Both the position numbers and the translations under genes were made by a program. DNA of 28,829 nt from Flavobacterium psychrophilum (GTDB lineage: Bacteria; Bacteroidota; Bacteroidia; Flavobacteriales; Flavobacteriaceae). Under the pieces are notes generated by a model. It searched no databases. It saw only the letters and a list, made by a program, of their open reading frames with translations, and had not been told where the DNA came from. Positions 14,811-23,427 of the stretch are shown piece after piece. Location of the stretch: contig CAMAWK010000010.1 in assembly GCA_945861915.1 (NCBI GenBank), positions 1-28,829 of the forward strand. The letters are read 5' to 3'. Every line of letters begins with the position of its first letter. The stretch's first letter is position 1.

Positions 14811-15998
14811 ATGGCAAAAGAAACCTTTAACCGTAGTAAGCCCCACTTAAACATTGGAACAATTGGGCACGTGGATCACGGAAAAACAACTTTAACTGCA
14901 GCAATAACTAAAGTGTTATCTGATGCTGGTTACTGTCAAGCAAAATCATTTGATCAAATTGATCATGCTCCAGAAGAAAAAGAAAGAGGTATTACAATTA
15001 ATACATCACACGTTGAGTATGAAACTGCTAACCGTCACTACGCACACGTTGACTGTCCAGGTCACGCGGATTACGTAAAAAACATGGTTACAGGTGCTGC
15101 TCAAATGGACGGTGCTATCCTTGTTGTAGCTGCTACAGACGGACCAATGCCACAAACTCGTGAGCATATCCTTTTAGGTCGCCAAGTAGGTATTCCTAGA
15201 ATGGTAGTTTTCATGAACAAAGTGGATATGGTTGATGATGCTGAGTTGTTAGAGCTAGTTGAAATGGAAATTAGAGACTTATTGTCTTTCTACGAATATG
15301 ATGGAGACAATTGTCCAGTTATTCAAGGTTCTGCTTTAGGTGGATTGAATAATGACGCTGCTTGGGTTCCTAAAATTATTGAATTAATGGAAGCTGTTGA
15401 TGCTTGGATTGAAGAGCCAATTCGTGATACTGCAAAACCATTTTTGATGCCAGTTGAGGATGTATTTACAATTACAGGTCGTGGAACTGTTGCTACAGGT
15501 CGTATCGAAACTGGAATTGCAAACACAGGAGATGCTGTTGAAATCATTGGAATGGGAGCTGAAAAATTGACTTCTACTATTACTGGAGTTGAGATGTTCC
15601 GTAAAATCCTTGATAGAGGTGAAGCTGGAGATAACGTAGGTTTATTGTTAAGAGGTATTGATAAAGAATCTATCAAAAGAGGAATGGTTATCATTAAGCC
15701 AGGATCAGTAAAACCACACAAAACTTTCAAAGCTGAGGTTTATATCTTGAAAAAAGAAGAAGGTGGTCGTCACACACCATTCCATAATAACTATCGTCCA
15801 CAGTTTTATGTTCGTACAACTGACGTTACAGGTGTTATCTCATTACCAGCTGGTGTAGAGATGGTTATGCCAGGTGATAACTTAACAATTAATGTTGAGT
15901 TGTTAAGTCCAATCGCTATGAGCGTAGGTTTACGTTTTGCAATCCGTGAGGGTGGTAGAACAGTAGGTGCTGGACAGGTAACTGAAATTGTAGGTTAA
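14811..15998 (+). CDS. tuf: Translation elongation factor EF-Tu
   Basis: The 395-residue GTPase delivers aminoacyl-tRNA to the ribosomal A site. The P-loop is GHVDHGKT (residues 19-26). The switch II motif is DCPGHAD (about 81-87) and the guanine-specificity motif is NKVDM (about 136-140). Domains 2 and 3 follow and end [18 protein letters not shown], the standard C-terminus. The ATG at 14811 gives the usual [13 protein letters not shown]-terminus. It is cotranscribed with the three upstream tRNAs from the promoter at 14310 and ends in a strong terminator, so it should be among the most highly expressed genes here. Confidence 0.98.
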   Translation: MAKETFNRSKPHLNIGTIGHVDHGKTTLTAAITKVLSDAGYCQAKSFDQIDHAPEEKERGITINTSHVEYETANRHYAHVDCPGHADYVKNMVTGAAQMDGAILVVAATDGPMPQTREHILLGRQVGIPRMVVFMNKVDMVDDAELLELVEMEIRDLLSFYEYDGDNCPVIQGSALGGLNNDAAWVPKIIELMEAVDAWIEEPIRDTAKPFLMPVEDVFTITGRGTVATGRIETGIANTGDAVEIIGMGAEKLTSTITGVEMFRKILDRGEAGDNVGLLLRGIDKESIKRGMVIIKPGSVKPHKTFKAEVYILKKEEGGRHTPFHNNYRPQFYVRTTDVTGVISLPAGVEMVMPGDNLTINVELLSPIAMSVGLRFAIREGGRTVGAGQVTEIVG

Positions 15999-16013
15999 TA
16001 TTATTTATAATGT

Positions 16014-16050
16014 AAAACCAGTTCCGATAAAATCGGAACTGGTTTTTTTT
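16014..16050 (+). terminator. Strong terminator of tuf
   Basis: AAAACCAGTTCCGAT at 16014-16028 pairs over 15 bp with ATCGGAACTGGTTTT at 16032-16046 around a 3-nt AAA loop, with eight Ts at 16043-16050. tRNA-Trp begins 5 bp later and no perfect TAnnTTTG element lies between. Confidence 0.92.
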
Positions 16051-16055
16051 AACAT

Positions 16056-16129
16056 ACGGGCGTAGTTCAAGGGTAGAATAGCGGTCTCCAAAACCGTTGA
16101 TGGGGGTTCGAATCCCTCCGCCCGTGCCA
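16056..16129 (+). tRNA. tRNA-Trp (anticodon CCA), with genomically encoded CCA end
   Basis: The 71-nt body has the acceptor ACGGGCG with CGCCCGT and discriminator G. Its anticodon stem-loop GCGGT CTCCAAA ACCGT gives anticodon CCA. The T arm is GGGGG TTCGAAT CCCTC. The next three bases (16127-16129) are CCA, unlike the other three tRNAs here. secE begins 17 bp later, so this tRNA heads the secE-nusG-ribosomal protein transcript. Confidence 0.95.
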
Positions 16130-16146
16130 AAATAAAATAGAACATA

Positions 16147-16344
16147 ATGATAAAGATTGGTAATTACATATCAGAAGCATTTGAAGAATTAAAATCAAAT
16201 GTGTCTTGGCCAACTTGGGCTGAAGTACAACGTTTAACGATAGTTGTGGCTGTTTTTTCCGTTTTGTTTGCATTAGCAACTTGGGGAGTAGATGAGGTTT
16301 TCGCAAAATCATTAGCTGGTTTTTTTAGTTGGATAAAAGCATAA
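16147..16344 (+). CDS. secE: Preprotein translocase subunit SecE
   Basis: The 65-residue product is a short single-span SecE, as in most bacteria outside the gammaproteobacteria. An amphipathic helix (YISEAFEELKSNVSWPTWAE) with the conserved V-x-WP-T/S pattern is followed by one membrane segment at about 30-50. It clamps SecY in the inner-membrane translocon. nusG begins 7 bp after its stop, as in the conserved secE-nusG pair. Confidence 0.95.
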   Translation: MIKIGNYISEAFEELKSNVSWPTWAEVQRLTIVVAVFSVLFALATWGVDEVFAKSLAGFFSWIKA

Positions 16345-16351
16345 TTTCATA

Positions 16352-16903
16352 ATGACAGAGAATAATTTGAAAAAGTGGTATGTAGTTCGAGCGGTTAGCG
16401 GTCAAGAGAATAAAGTTAAAGCTTATATCGAAACTGAGATTGCTAGATTAGGAATGGAAGACTATGTTTCACAAGTTTTAGTTCCTACAGAAAAGATAGT
16501 TTCAGTAAAAGAAGGAAAAAAAATAATCAAGGATAAAGTATATTTTCCCGGTTATGTAATGATTGAAGCTAATCTTGTCGGTGAGATACCACATATTATA
16601 AAGTCAACTACAAGTGTCATTGGTTTTTTAGGTGAAACTAAAGGCGGAGAACCAGTTCCATTGCGTCTATCCGAAGTGAATAGGATGTTAGGAAAAGTAG
16701 ATGAATTGGCTGTGAATACGGATACTCGTTCCGTTCCATTTAACTTGGGAGAAACGATAAAAGTAATTGATGGTCCTTTCAACGGGTTCAACGGAACTGT
16801 TGAAAAGATTAATGAAGAAAAGCGTAAACTTGAAGTAATGGTGAAAATTTTCGGAAGAAAAACCCCATTGGAATTAGGCTTTATGCAAGTTGAAAAAGTA
16901 TAA
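16352..16903 (+). CDS. nusG: Transcription termination/antitermination factor NusG
   Basis: The 183-residue product has the NGN domain (about 5-115, KKWYVVRAVSGQENKVKAYI near the start, with FPGYVMIEA) and a C-terminal KOW domain (about 127-183, GETIKVIDGPFNGFNG). The NGN domain binds RNA polymerase across the clamp, and the KOW domain contacts Rho or ribosomal protein uS10. The ATG at 16352 is 7 bp after secE. The length is normal for the family with no insertion. uL11 follows after 65 bp. Confidence 0.97.
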   Translation: MTENNLKKWYVVRAVSGQENKVKAYIETEIARLGMEDYVSQVLVPTEKIVSVKEGKKIIKDKVYFPGYVMIEANLVGEIPHIIKSTTSVIGFLGETKGGEPVPLRLSEVNRMLGKVDELAVNTDTRSVPFNLGETIKVIDGPFNGFNGTVEKINEEKRKLEVMVKIFGRKTPLELGFMQVEKV

Positions 16904-16925
16904 TTTTTGTTACACTATAATAAAC

Positions 16926-16952
16926 CACATTTTCGCTTCCATTGTAAATGTG
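16926..16952 (+). promoter_or_regulatory. Small dyad in the nusG-rplK leader
   Basis: CACATTT at 16926-16932 is the inverse of AAATGTG at 16946-16952, with a 13-nt loop. It sits just before rplK, the place where uL1 represses rplK-rplA in other bacteria. I do not see a clear mimic of the rRNA uL1 site, so the role is only suggested by position. Confidence 0.3.
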
Positions 16953-16968
16953 TTAAATTTAAAAAAAA

Positions 16969-17415
16969 ATGGCTAAAGAGATTAGTAAAGTAGTTAAACT
17001 ACAAGTTAAGGGAGGTGCTGCGAACCCGTCGCCACCGGTTGGACCTGCTTTAGGTGCTGCTGGTGTTAATATCATGGAATTCTGTAAGCAGTTTAATGCT
17101 AGAACCCAAGATAAACCAGGTAAAGTTTGCCCAGTGCAAATTACAGTGTATAAAGACAAATCTTTTGATTTTGTTGTAAAAACACCACCTGCCGCAGTTC
17201 AATTATTGGATGCAGCAAAACTTAAATCTGGTTCAGGAGAACCAAATCGTAAGAAAGTAGCTAGCGTTACTTGGGATGTTATTAAAACAATTGCAGAAGA
17301 TAAAATGGCTGATTTAAATGCATTCACAATCGAGTCTGCTATGAGTATGGTCGCAGGAACGGCTAGATCTATGGGTATAACTGTAACTGGGGATTCTCCT
17401 CTAAAACAAGCGTAA
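16969..17415 (+). CDS. rplK: 50S ribosomal protein uL11
   Basis: The 148-residue product has the N-terminal uL11 domain ([20 protein letters not shown]) and the C-terminal rRNA-binding domain (about 76-148, ending [10 protein letters not shown]). It binds the GTPase-associated region of 23S rRNA together with uL10 and is the target region of thiostrepton. The proline-rich PPVGPALG segment is conserved. The start at 16969 follows an A-rich leader without SD. rplA starts only 3 bp after the stop, so the two are tightly coupled. Confidence 0.97.
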   Translation: MAKEISKVVKLQVKGGAANPSPPVGPALGAAGVNIMEFCKQFNARTQDKPGKVCPVQITVYKDKSFDFVVKTPPAAVQLLDAAKLKSGSGEPNRKKVASVTWDVIKTIAEDKMADLNAFTIESAMSMVAGTARSMGITVTGDSPLKQA

Positions 17416-17418
17416 GAC

Positions 17419-18108
17419 ATGGCAAAATTAACAAAAAAGCAAAAAGAGGCTGCTTCAAAAATTGAAAAGAATAAACTATACTCTTTAAAAGATGCATCTG
17501 CATTGATTAAAACGATAGCTTCTGCAAAATTTGATGAGTCGGTTGATATCGCTGTACGTTTGGGTGTTGATCCAAGAAAAGCGAATCAAATGGTAAGAGG
17601 TGTAGTAACATTACCTCACGGAACTGGTAAAGACGTCAAAGTATTAGCATTAGTTACTCCAGATAAAGAAGCAGAAGCTAAAGAAGCTGGAGCAGATTTT
17701 GTTGGTCTTGATGAATATCTTCAAAAGATTAAAGATGGTTGGACAGACGTTGATGTTATCATCACAATGCCATCCGTTATGGGTAAATTAGGTCCATTAG
17801 GGCGTGTTTTAGGTCCTAGAGGTTTAATGCCAAATCCAAAAACAGGAACTGTAACTATGGATGTTGCAAAAGCTGTTCAAGAAGTAAAAGCTGGTAAAAT
17901 TGACTTTAAAGTTGATAAAACTGGAATCGTGCATGCAGGAATTGGTAAAGTTTCTTTTGGAGCTGAGCAAATTTTCGATAATGCACATGAAATTATTCAA
18001 ACATTAATCAAAATGAAACCAACTGCTGCTAAAGGTACATACATCAAAGGTATTCACCTTACTAGCACAATGAGTCCCGCGATAGCTTTGGATCCAAAAG
18101 CAGTATAA
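17419..18108 (+). CDS. rplA: 50S ribosomal protein uL1
   Basis: The 229-residue product is full length. It contains the uL1 domain I core ([20 protein letters not shown]) and the [20 protein letters not shown] segment of the second domain, followed by the return strand ending at [12 protein letters not shown]. It forms the L1 stalk that releases E-site tRNA. In many bacteria it also represses its own operon by binding the leader of rplK. It starts 3 bp after rplK and is followed by rplJ after 22 bp. Confidence 0.97.
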   Translation: MAKLTKKQKEAASKIEKNKLYSLKDASALIKTIASAKFDESVDIAVRLGVDPRKANQMVRGVVTLPHGTGKDVKVLALVTPDKEAEAKEAGADFVGLDEYLQKIKDGWTDVDVIITMPSVMGKLGPLGRVLGPRGLMPNPKTGTVTMDVAKAVQEVKAGKIDFKVDKTGIVHAGIGKVSFGAEQIFDNAHEIIQTLIKMKPTAAKGTYIKGIHLTSTMSPAIALDPKAV

Positions 18109-18130
18109 TTGGTAGTTAAAAAATTTTAGT

Positions 18131-18625
18131 ATGACTAGAGAAGAAAAATCAATTGCTATTGAAGATTTAACTGCACAGTTAGCTGGTACAAACATTATTT
18201 ATGTATCGGATATTTCTGGATTAAATGCAGAAACAACTTCAAACTTGAGAAGAGCTTGCTTTAAAGCAGGAATTAAATTGGAGGTCGTTAAAAATACCTT
18301 GCTTGCAAAAGCAATGGAAGCATCAGCTAATGATTACGGCGATTTACCTTCAGTATTGACTGGTAATAGTGCAATATTCATCTCGGATGTGGCTAATGCA
18401 CCTGGAAAAATAATTAAAGATTTTAGAAAAAAATCTGATAAGCCAGTTTTAAAAGGAGCATATATTAACGCTGAAATTTATATTGGAGACAATCAACTAG
18501 ATGCTTTGGCAACTATTAAATCTAAAGAGGAGCTTATTGGCGAAATCATTGGATTACTTCAATCACCAGCACAAAGAGTTATATCAGCTCTTCAAAACCA
18601 ATTCAAAGGAGAAGAGGTTGCTTAA
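18131..18625 (+). CDS. rplJ: 50S ribosomal protein uL10
   Basis: The 164-residue product has the uL10 N-terminal rRNA-binding domain (MTREEKSIAIEDLTAQLAGT and then SGLNAETTSNLRR) and the C-terminal helix (AQRVISALQNQFKGEE) that carries the bL12 dimers. The 22-bp gap to rplA leaves no room for the long uL10 autoregulatory leader found in E. coli and Bacillus. The bL12 gene follows after 121 bp. Confidence 0.96.
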   Translation: MTREEKSIAIEDLTAQLAGTNIIYVSDISGLNAETTSNLRRACFKAGIKLEVVKNTLLAKAMEASANDYGDLPSVLTGNSAIFISDVANAPGKIIKDFRKKSDKPVLKGAYINAEIYIGDNQLDALATIKSKEELIGEIIGLLQSPAQRVISALQNQFKGEEVA

Positions 18626-18746
18626 TTAAATTTTAGAGTTTAGATTTCTGATTTTTAGATTTCTAAATGGTAAAATTTATTAAGTGAATTAAAACGCGCA
18701 CAATAAACATTATATAATTACAAATCATTTTAAAACGATAGAAAAA
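18626..18746. repeat. rplJ-rplL spacer with repeated TTTAGATTTCT
   Basis: The 121-bp spacer starts with TTTAGATTTCT words repeated twice within about 30 bp, then continues AT-rich to the rplL ATG. No terminator or TAnnTTTG element is evident. The words resemble those in the tRNA-Tyr to tRNA-Thr spacer and after rpoC. Confidence 0.5.
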
Positions 18747-19118
18747 ATGGCAGATTTGAAACAATTCGCAGAGCAATTAGTTGGATTAACAGTAAAACAA
18801 GTTAACGAACTAGCAACAATATTAAAAGATGAGTATGGTATCGAACCAGCAGCTGCAGCAGTAGTTGTTTCTGGTGGTGGTGGAGAAGCCGCAGCAGAAG
18901 AAGCTCAAACAGAATTTACAGTTGTATTAAAAGAGGCTGGAGCTTCTAAATTAGCCGTTGTGAAAATGGTTAAAGAATTAACTGGTTTAGGACTTAAAGA
19001 AGCTAAAGATATCGTTGATAGCGCACCTGCTAATGTAAAAGAAGGTGTTTCTAAAGATGAGGCTGAAGGTCTTAAAAAATCATTAGAAGAAGCTGGAGCA
19101 GTAGTTGAATTAAAATAA
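18747..19118 (+). CDS. rplL: 50S ribosomal protein bL12 (L7/L12)
   Basis: The 123-residue product has the N-terminal dimerisation helices ([20 protein letters not shown]), an Ala/Gly hinge (about 36-52, [20 protein letters not shown]) and the C-terminal factor-binding domain from [19 protein letters not shown]. Multiple bL12 dimers sit on uL10 and recruit translational GTPases. The acidic, alanine-rich composition is normal. A hairpin terminator follows 21 bp after the stop, before rpoB. Confidence 0.97.
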   Translation: MADLKQFAEQLVGLTVKQVNELATILKDEYGIEPAAAAVVVSGGGGEAAAEEAQTEFTVVLKEAGASKLAVVKMVKELTGLGLKEAKDIVDSAPANVKEGVSKDEAEGLKKSLEEAGAVVELK

Positions 19119-19139
19119 TTCAACCCTCTTTAGAGAATA

Positions 19140-19182
19140 GGTTTAGGTCTTGGATTTGTATCCAAAGACCTAAACCCTTTTT
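19140..19182 (+). terminator. Terminator or attenuator between rplL and rpoB
   Basis: GGTTTAGGTCTTGGAT at 19140-19155 pairs with ATCCAAAGACCTAAACC at 19160-19176 (one bulged A) around a TTGT loop and is followed by CTTTTT. In E. coli an attenuator at the same place lowers rpoBC relative to ribosomal genes, so partial termination is likely here too. Confidence 0.85.
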
Positions 19183-19379
19183 CGTATAATAAAATCATAC
19201 CCATTTTATTATAATTTAGTTTAAAATACAAAAGTGTTTTTTAATCAATACGAAGAAAAAAATGAACATTATTTTCCTGGTTTATTTTTAAAGATGTAAT
19301 GGTTATATTAGGAAAAGTATATATTAAACAGTGCTTTGCACAAAAAATTACTTTTTTAAAATCAAAATTTTATCCCTAG

Positions 19380-22300
19380 ATGATAACAAATCAGACTGAA
19401 AGATTAAATTTTGCCTCTACTAAAAACATTCCTGATTATCCAGATTTTCTAGATGTACAGGTTAAATCGTTTAAAGATTTCTTCCAATTGGAAACTAAAT
19501 CAGACGAAAGAGGCGACGAAGGATTGTACAATACCTTCATGGAAAATTTTCCAATAACAGATACAAGAAATAATTTTGTTTTAGAATTCCTTGATTATTT
19601 TGTAGACCCACCGCGTTACACCATTCAAGAATGTATTGAAAGAGGGCTTACTTACAGTGTGCCTTTAAAAGCTAGATTAAAACTATATTGTACTGATCCA
19701 GAACACGAGGATTTCGAAACTATTGTTCAGGACGTCTATTTAGGTACAATTCCTTATATGACTCCTTCTGGTACTTTCGTTATCAATGGTGCCGAGCGTG
19801 TGGTTGTTTCTCAATTGCACCGTTCTCCAGGGGTTTTCTTCGGACAATCTTTCCATGCAAATGGGACAAAACTATATTCTGCTAGAGTAATTCCTTTCAA
19901 AGGATCTTGGATAGAATTTTCTACAGATATTAATAGCGTAATGTACGCTTATATTGACAGAAAGAAAAAATTACCTGTAACTACTTTATTCCGTGCGATT
20001 GGTTTCGAAAGAGATAAGGATATCCTTGAAATTTTCGACCTTGCTGAAGAAATTAAAGTATCTAAAACAGGACTTAAAAAATATATAGGTCGTAGACTTG
20101 CTGCTCGTGTTTTGAACACTTGGCACGAAGATTTCGTTGATGAAGATACCGGCGAAGTTGTCTCTATCGAACGTAACGAAATCATCCTTGATAGAGATAC
20201 CATTATTGACAAAGATAATGTAGAAGAAATTATCGATTCAAATGTTAAATCTATTTTGTTACACAAAGAAGATAGTAATGCAGTTGATTATTCTATCATC
20301 CACAATACCCTACAAAAAGATCCAACCAATTCTGAAAAAGAAGCCGTTGAACATATCTACAGACAATTGCGTAACGCAGAACCGCCTGATGAAGAAACGG
20401 CTCGTGGAATTATTGATAAATTATTTTTCTCTGACCAACGTTACAATTTAGGTGAAGTAGGTCGTTATAGAATTAACAAAAAACTAGGTTTGGATACTCC
20501 AATGGAAAAGCAAGTGCTTACCAAAGAAGACATTATTACCATAGTTAAATATTTGATCGAATTAATCAATGCGAAAGCGGATATCGATGATATCGATCAC
20601 TTGTCAAATCGTCGTGTTAGAACAGTTGGAGAACAATTGTCTCAACAATTTGGTGTTGGTTTGGCTCGTATGGCAAGAACCATTCGTGAGAGAATGAATG
20701 TTAGAGATAACGAGGTGTTTACACCAATCGATTTGATTAATGCGAAAACATTATCATCGGTTATCAACTCTTTCTTTGGAACAAACCAGTTGTCTCAATT
20801 TATGGATCAAACGAATCCATTGGCTGAGATTACTCACAAAAGAAGATTATCTGCACTTGGACCAGGTGGACTTTCTAGAGAAAGAGCTGGTTTTGAGGTT
20901 CGTGACGTTCACTATACGCACTACGGTCGTTTATGTCCGATTGAAACTCCTGAAGGACCAAACATTGGTTTGATATCTTCACTTGGGGTTTATGCGAAAG
21001 TAAACGGAATGGGTTTCATTGAAACTCCTTACCGAAAAGTGACTAAAGGGGTTGTAGATTTAAATGCTACTCCTGTTTATTTAAGTGCAGAAGAAGAAGA
21101 AGGAATGATGATTTCTCAAGCAAACATTCAAATGGATGCTTCAGGAAAAATTACTGCTGATAATGTAATTGCTCGTCAAGAAGGTGATTTCCCAGTTATT
21201 GATCCTTCTCAAGTAGATTATGCGGATGTTGCACCTAACCAAATTGCTTCGATTTCTGCTTCGTTGATTCCTTTCTTGGAACATGATGATGCGAATAGAG
21301 CTTTGATGGGATCAAACATGATGCGTCAAGCTGTGCCATTATTACGTCCAGAAGCACCAATTGTAGGAACTGGTCTTGAAAGACAAGTTGCTTCTGACTC
21401 AAGAGTATTGATTAATGCAGAAGGACCCGGAGTAGTAGAATATGTTGATGCTAACATCATCACTATCAAATACGATCGTTCTGAAGAAGAAAGAATGGTG
21501 AGTTTTGAACCAGATGAAAAAACATATAATTTAATCAAATTCAGAAAAACGAATCAAAGTACTAGTATCAACTTAAAACCTATCGTAAGAAAAGGTGATA
21601 GAGTGGTTCTTGGTCAAGTTTTATCTGAAGGATATGCTACTCAAAATGGAGAGTTAGCTTTAGGTCGTAACTTGAAAGTGGCGTTTATGCCATGGAAAGG
21701 ATACAACTTTGAGGATGCGATTGTAATTTCTGAAAAAGTAGTTCGTGACGATATTTTTACCTCTATTCACGTAGATGATTATTCATTGGAAGTAAGAGAT
21801 ACAAAATTAGGTAACGAAGAACTAACGAATGATATTCCGAACGTTTCTGAAGAAGCTACTAAAGATTTAGATGAAAATGGTATGATTAGAATTGGTGCCG
21901 AGGTTAAACCTGGTGATATTCTTATCGGAAAAATTACACCAAAAGGAGAATCAGATCCAACTCCAGAAGAAAAATTGCTTCGTGCCATCTTTGGTGACAA
22001 AGCAGGTGATGTAAAAGATGCTTCATTAAAAGCCTCTCCTTCTTTACATGGGGTAGTTTTAGATAAAAAATTATTTGCAAGAGCGGTAAAAGATAAACGT
22101 AAGAGAACACAGGATAAAGATGCTTTAGGCGCTTTGGAAATGGAATTCGAAGTGAAATTTGTTGAATTGAAAGACAAATTAATCGAGAAATTGTTCTTAA
22201 TCGTTAACGGAAAAACATCGCAAGGTGTTATGAATGATTTGGGTGAAGAAGTATTGCCGAAAGGGAAGAAATATACTCAAAAAATGTTGTATGCTGTTGA

Positions 22301-23192
22301 AGATTTTGCTCACTTAAGCAAAGGACAATGGGTTGCAGACGATGCTACTAATACGATGGTTAATGATTTAATTCATAACTATAAAATTAAGTTAAACGAT
22401 TTGCAAGGTTCATTGCGTAGAGAAAAATTCACGATTACAGTTGGAGATGAACTACCAGCAGGAATTTTGAAATTAGCTAAAGTATATGTTGCAAAAAAAC
22501 GTAAACTAAAAGTAGGTGATAAAATGGCTGGACGTCACGGTAACAAAGGTATTGTTGCTCGTATTGTTCGTCATGAAGACATGCCTTTCTTAGAAGATGG
22601 AACTCCTGTTGATATTGTATTGAATCCACTTGGTGTACCTTCTCGTATGAATATTGGTCAAATTTATGAAACCGTTTTAGGTTGGGCTGGAATGAACTTG
22701 GGTAGAAAATTTGCTACTCCAATTTTTGATGGTGCATCTCTTGATCAAATTAATGAATTGACCGACGAAGCTGGCGTTCCACGTTTCGGACACACCTATC
22801 TTTATGATGGTGGAACAGGAGAACGTTTTAACCAAGCGGCAACTGTTGGAGTTATCTACATGTTGAAATTAGGACACATGGTAGATGATAAAATGCACGC
22901 CCGTTCTATCGGACCGTACTCATTAATTACGCAACAACCATTAGGTGGTAAAGCACAATTTGGAGGTCAGCGTTTTGGAGAAATGGAGGTTTGGGCATTG
23001 GAAGCTTATGGAGCATCAAGTACCCTTCGTGAAATTTTAACAGTTAAATCGGATGACGTTATTGGTAGGGCTAAAACTTACGAAGCAATCGTTAAGGGAG
23101 AGTCTATGCCAGAACCAGGATTACCAGAATCATTCAATGTATTAATGCATGAATTGAAAGGTCTTGGTCTTGATATTCGTTTAGAAGAATAA
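19380..23192 (+). CDS. rpoB: DNA-directed RNA polymerase beta subunit
   Basis: The 1270-residue product starts [16 protein letters not shown]. The rifampicin pocket is near 468-495 ([26 protein letters not shown]) and keeps the Asp, His and Ser residues equivalent to E. coli D516, H526 and S531, so the gene looks rifampicin-sensitive. The downstream core has GRHGNKG near 1050, part of the active-centre region. The C-terminus is the usual LGLDIRLEE. It forms the catalytic core with RpoC. The 197 bp between the rplL terminator and the ATG are AT-rich with no perfect promoter element, only a small GTGC-TTT-GCAC dyad at 19331-19341, so expression may depend on readthrough. Confidence 0.98.
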   Translation: MITNQTERLNFASTKNIPDYPDFLDVQVKSFKDFFQLETKSDERGDEGLYNTFMENFPITDTRNNFVLEFLDYFVDPPRYTIQECIERGLTYSVPLKARLKLYCTDPEHEDFETIVQDVYLGTIPYMTPSGTFVINGAERVVVSQLHRSPGVFFGQSFHANGTKLYSARVIPFKGSWIEFSTDINSVMYAYIDRKKKLPVTTLFRAIGFERDKDILEIFDLAEEIKVSKTGLKKYIGRRLAARVLNTWHEDFVDEDTGEVVSIERNEIILDRDTIIDKDNVEEIIDSNVKSILLHKEDSNAVDYSIIHNTLQKDPTNSEKEAVEHIYRQLRNAEPPDEETARGIIDKLFFSDQRYNLGEVGRYRINKKLGLDTPMEKQVLTKEDIITIVKYLIELINAKADIDDIDHLSNRRVRTVGEQLSQQFGVGLARMARTIRERMNVRDNEVFTPIDLINAKTLSSVINSFFGTNQLSQFMDQTNPLAEITHKRRLSALGPGGLSRERAGFEVRDVHYTHYGRLCPIETPEGPNIGLISSLGVYAKVNGMGFIETPYRKVTKGVVDLNATPVYLSAEEEEGMMISQANIQMDASGKITADNVIARQEGDFPVIDPSQVDYADVAPNQIASISASLIPFLEHDDANRALMGSNMMRQAVPLLRPEAPIVGTGLERQVASDSRVLINAEGPGVVEYVDANIITIKYDRSEEERMVSFEPDEKTYNLIKFRKTNQSTSINLKPIVRKGDRVVLGQVLSEGYATQNGELALGRNLKVAFMPWKGYNFEDAIVISEKVVRDDIFTSIHVDDYSLEVRDTKLGNEELTNDIPNVSEEATKDLDENGMIRIGAEVKPGDILIGKITPKGESDPTPEEKLLRAIFGDKAGDVKDASLKASPSLHGVVLDKKLFARAVKDKRKRTQDKDALGALEMEFEVKFVELKDKLIEKLFLIVNGKTSQGVMNDLGEEVLPKGKKYTQKMLYAVEDFAHLSKGQWVADDATNTMVNDLIHNYKIKLNDLQGSLRREKFTITVGDELPAGILKLAKVYVAKKRKLKVGDKMAGRHGNKGIVARIVRHEDMPFLEDGTPVDIVLNPLGVPSRMNIGQIYETVLGWAGMNLGRKFATPIFDGASLDQINELTDEAGVPRFGHTYLYDGGTGERFNQAATVGVIYMLKLGHMVDDKMHARSIGPYSLITQQPLGGKAQFGGQRFGEMEVWALEAYGASSTLREILTVKSDDVIGRAKTYEAIVKGESMPEPGLPESFNVLMHELKGLGLDIRLEE

Positions 23193-23200
23193 TTTTTTTT

Positions 23201-23239
23201 AGAGACGTTGCTATGCAACGTCTGTTTAGCAACGTCTCT
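23201..23239. repeat. REP-like palindrome, copy 1 (AGAGACGTTGCT)
   Basis: AGAGACGTTGCT at 23201-23212 is the exact inverse of AGCAACGTCTCT at 23228-23239. A further GCAACGTCT at 23215-23223 offers an alternative pairing. It follows the rpoB stop after eight Ts. GAGACGTTGC-type palindromes are scattered in Flavobacteriaceae genomes. Confidence 0.8.
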
Positions 23240-23292
23240 ACAATTTTTATAATGAGTTTTTAGGATTTAGTCCCGTAACCCGTTCCGATTTT

Positions 23293-23335
23293 TTATACAA
23301 TCTGTATAATTAGCACTTCAAATTTTAGTTGAAGT
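23293..23335. repeat. Two dyads in the rpoB-rpoC spacer
   Basis: TTATACA at 23293-23299 is the inverse of TGTATAA at 23303-23309 with a 3-nt spacer. ACTTCAA at 23315-23321 is the inverse of TTGAAGT at 23329-23335 with a 7-nt loop. Together they lie between the two REP-like copies. They may shape the long rpoB-rpoC intergenic RNA; no protein site is recognised. Confidence 0.5.
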
Positions 23336-23358
23336 TTAGAGAAGTAATCCGTGGTGTT

Positions 23359-23381
23359 AGAGACGTTGCTTTGCAACATCT
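23359..23381. repeat. REP-like palindrome, copy 2, degenerate
   Basis: AGAGACGTTGC at 23359-23369, TTT, then GCAACATCT at 23373-23381. It is a near-copy of the element at 23201 in the same orientation, with A instead of G in the right arm. It lies inside the longest open frame of rpoC and so argues that the upstream TTG at 23329 is not the true start. Confidence 0.75.
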
Positions 23382-23427
23382 GTACAAAATCAATTTTTTA
23401 ATTGCAAATAAATCAATAGTAAAAACT

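Noticed and set aside
15323..15730. 135-codon minus-strand frame inside tuf
   Set aside because: It is a shadow of the strongly biased tuf codons; no upstream signals support it.
16067..16312. Minus-strand 81-codon frame over tRNA-Trp and secE
   Set aside because: It overlaps a perfect tRNA and the conserved secE on the other strand.
19331..19341. GTGC-TTT-GCAC dyad before rpoB as an operator
   Set aside because: The arms are only 4 bp and no partner site or known family matches it.
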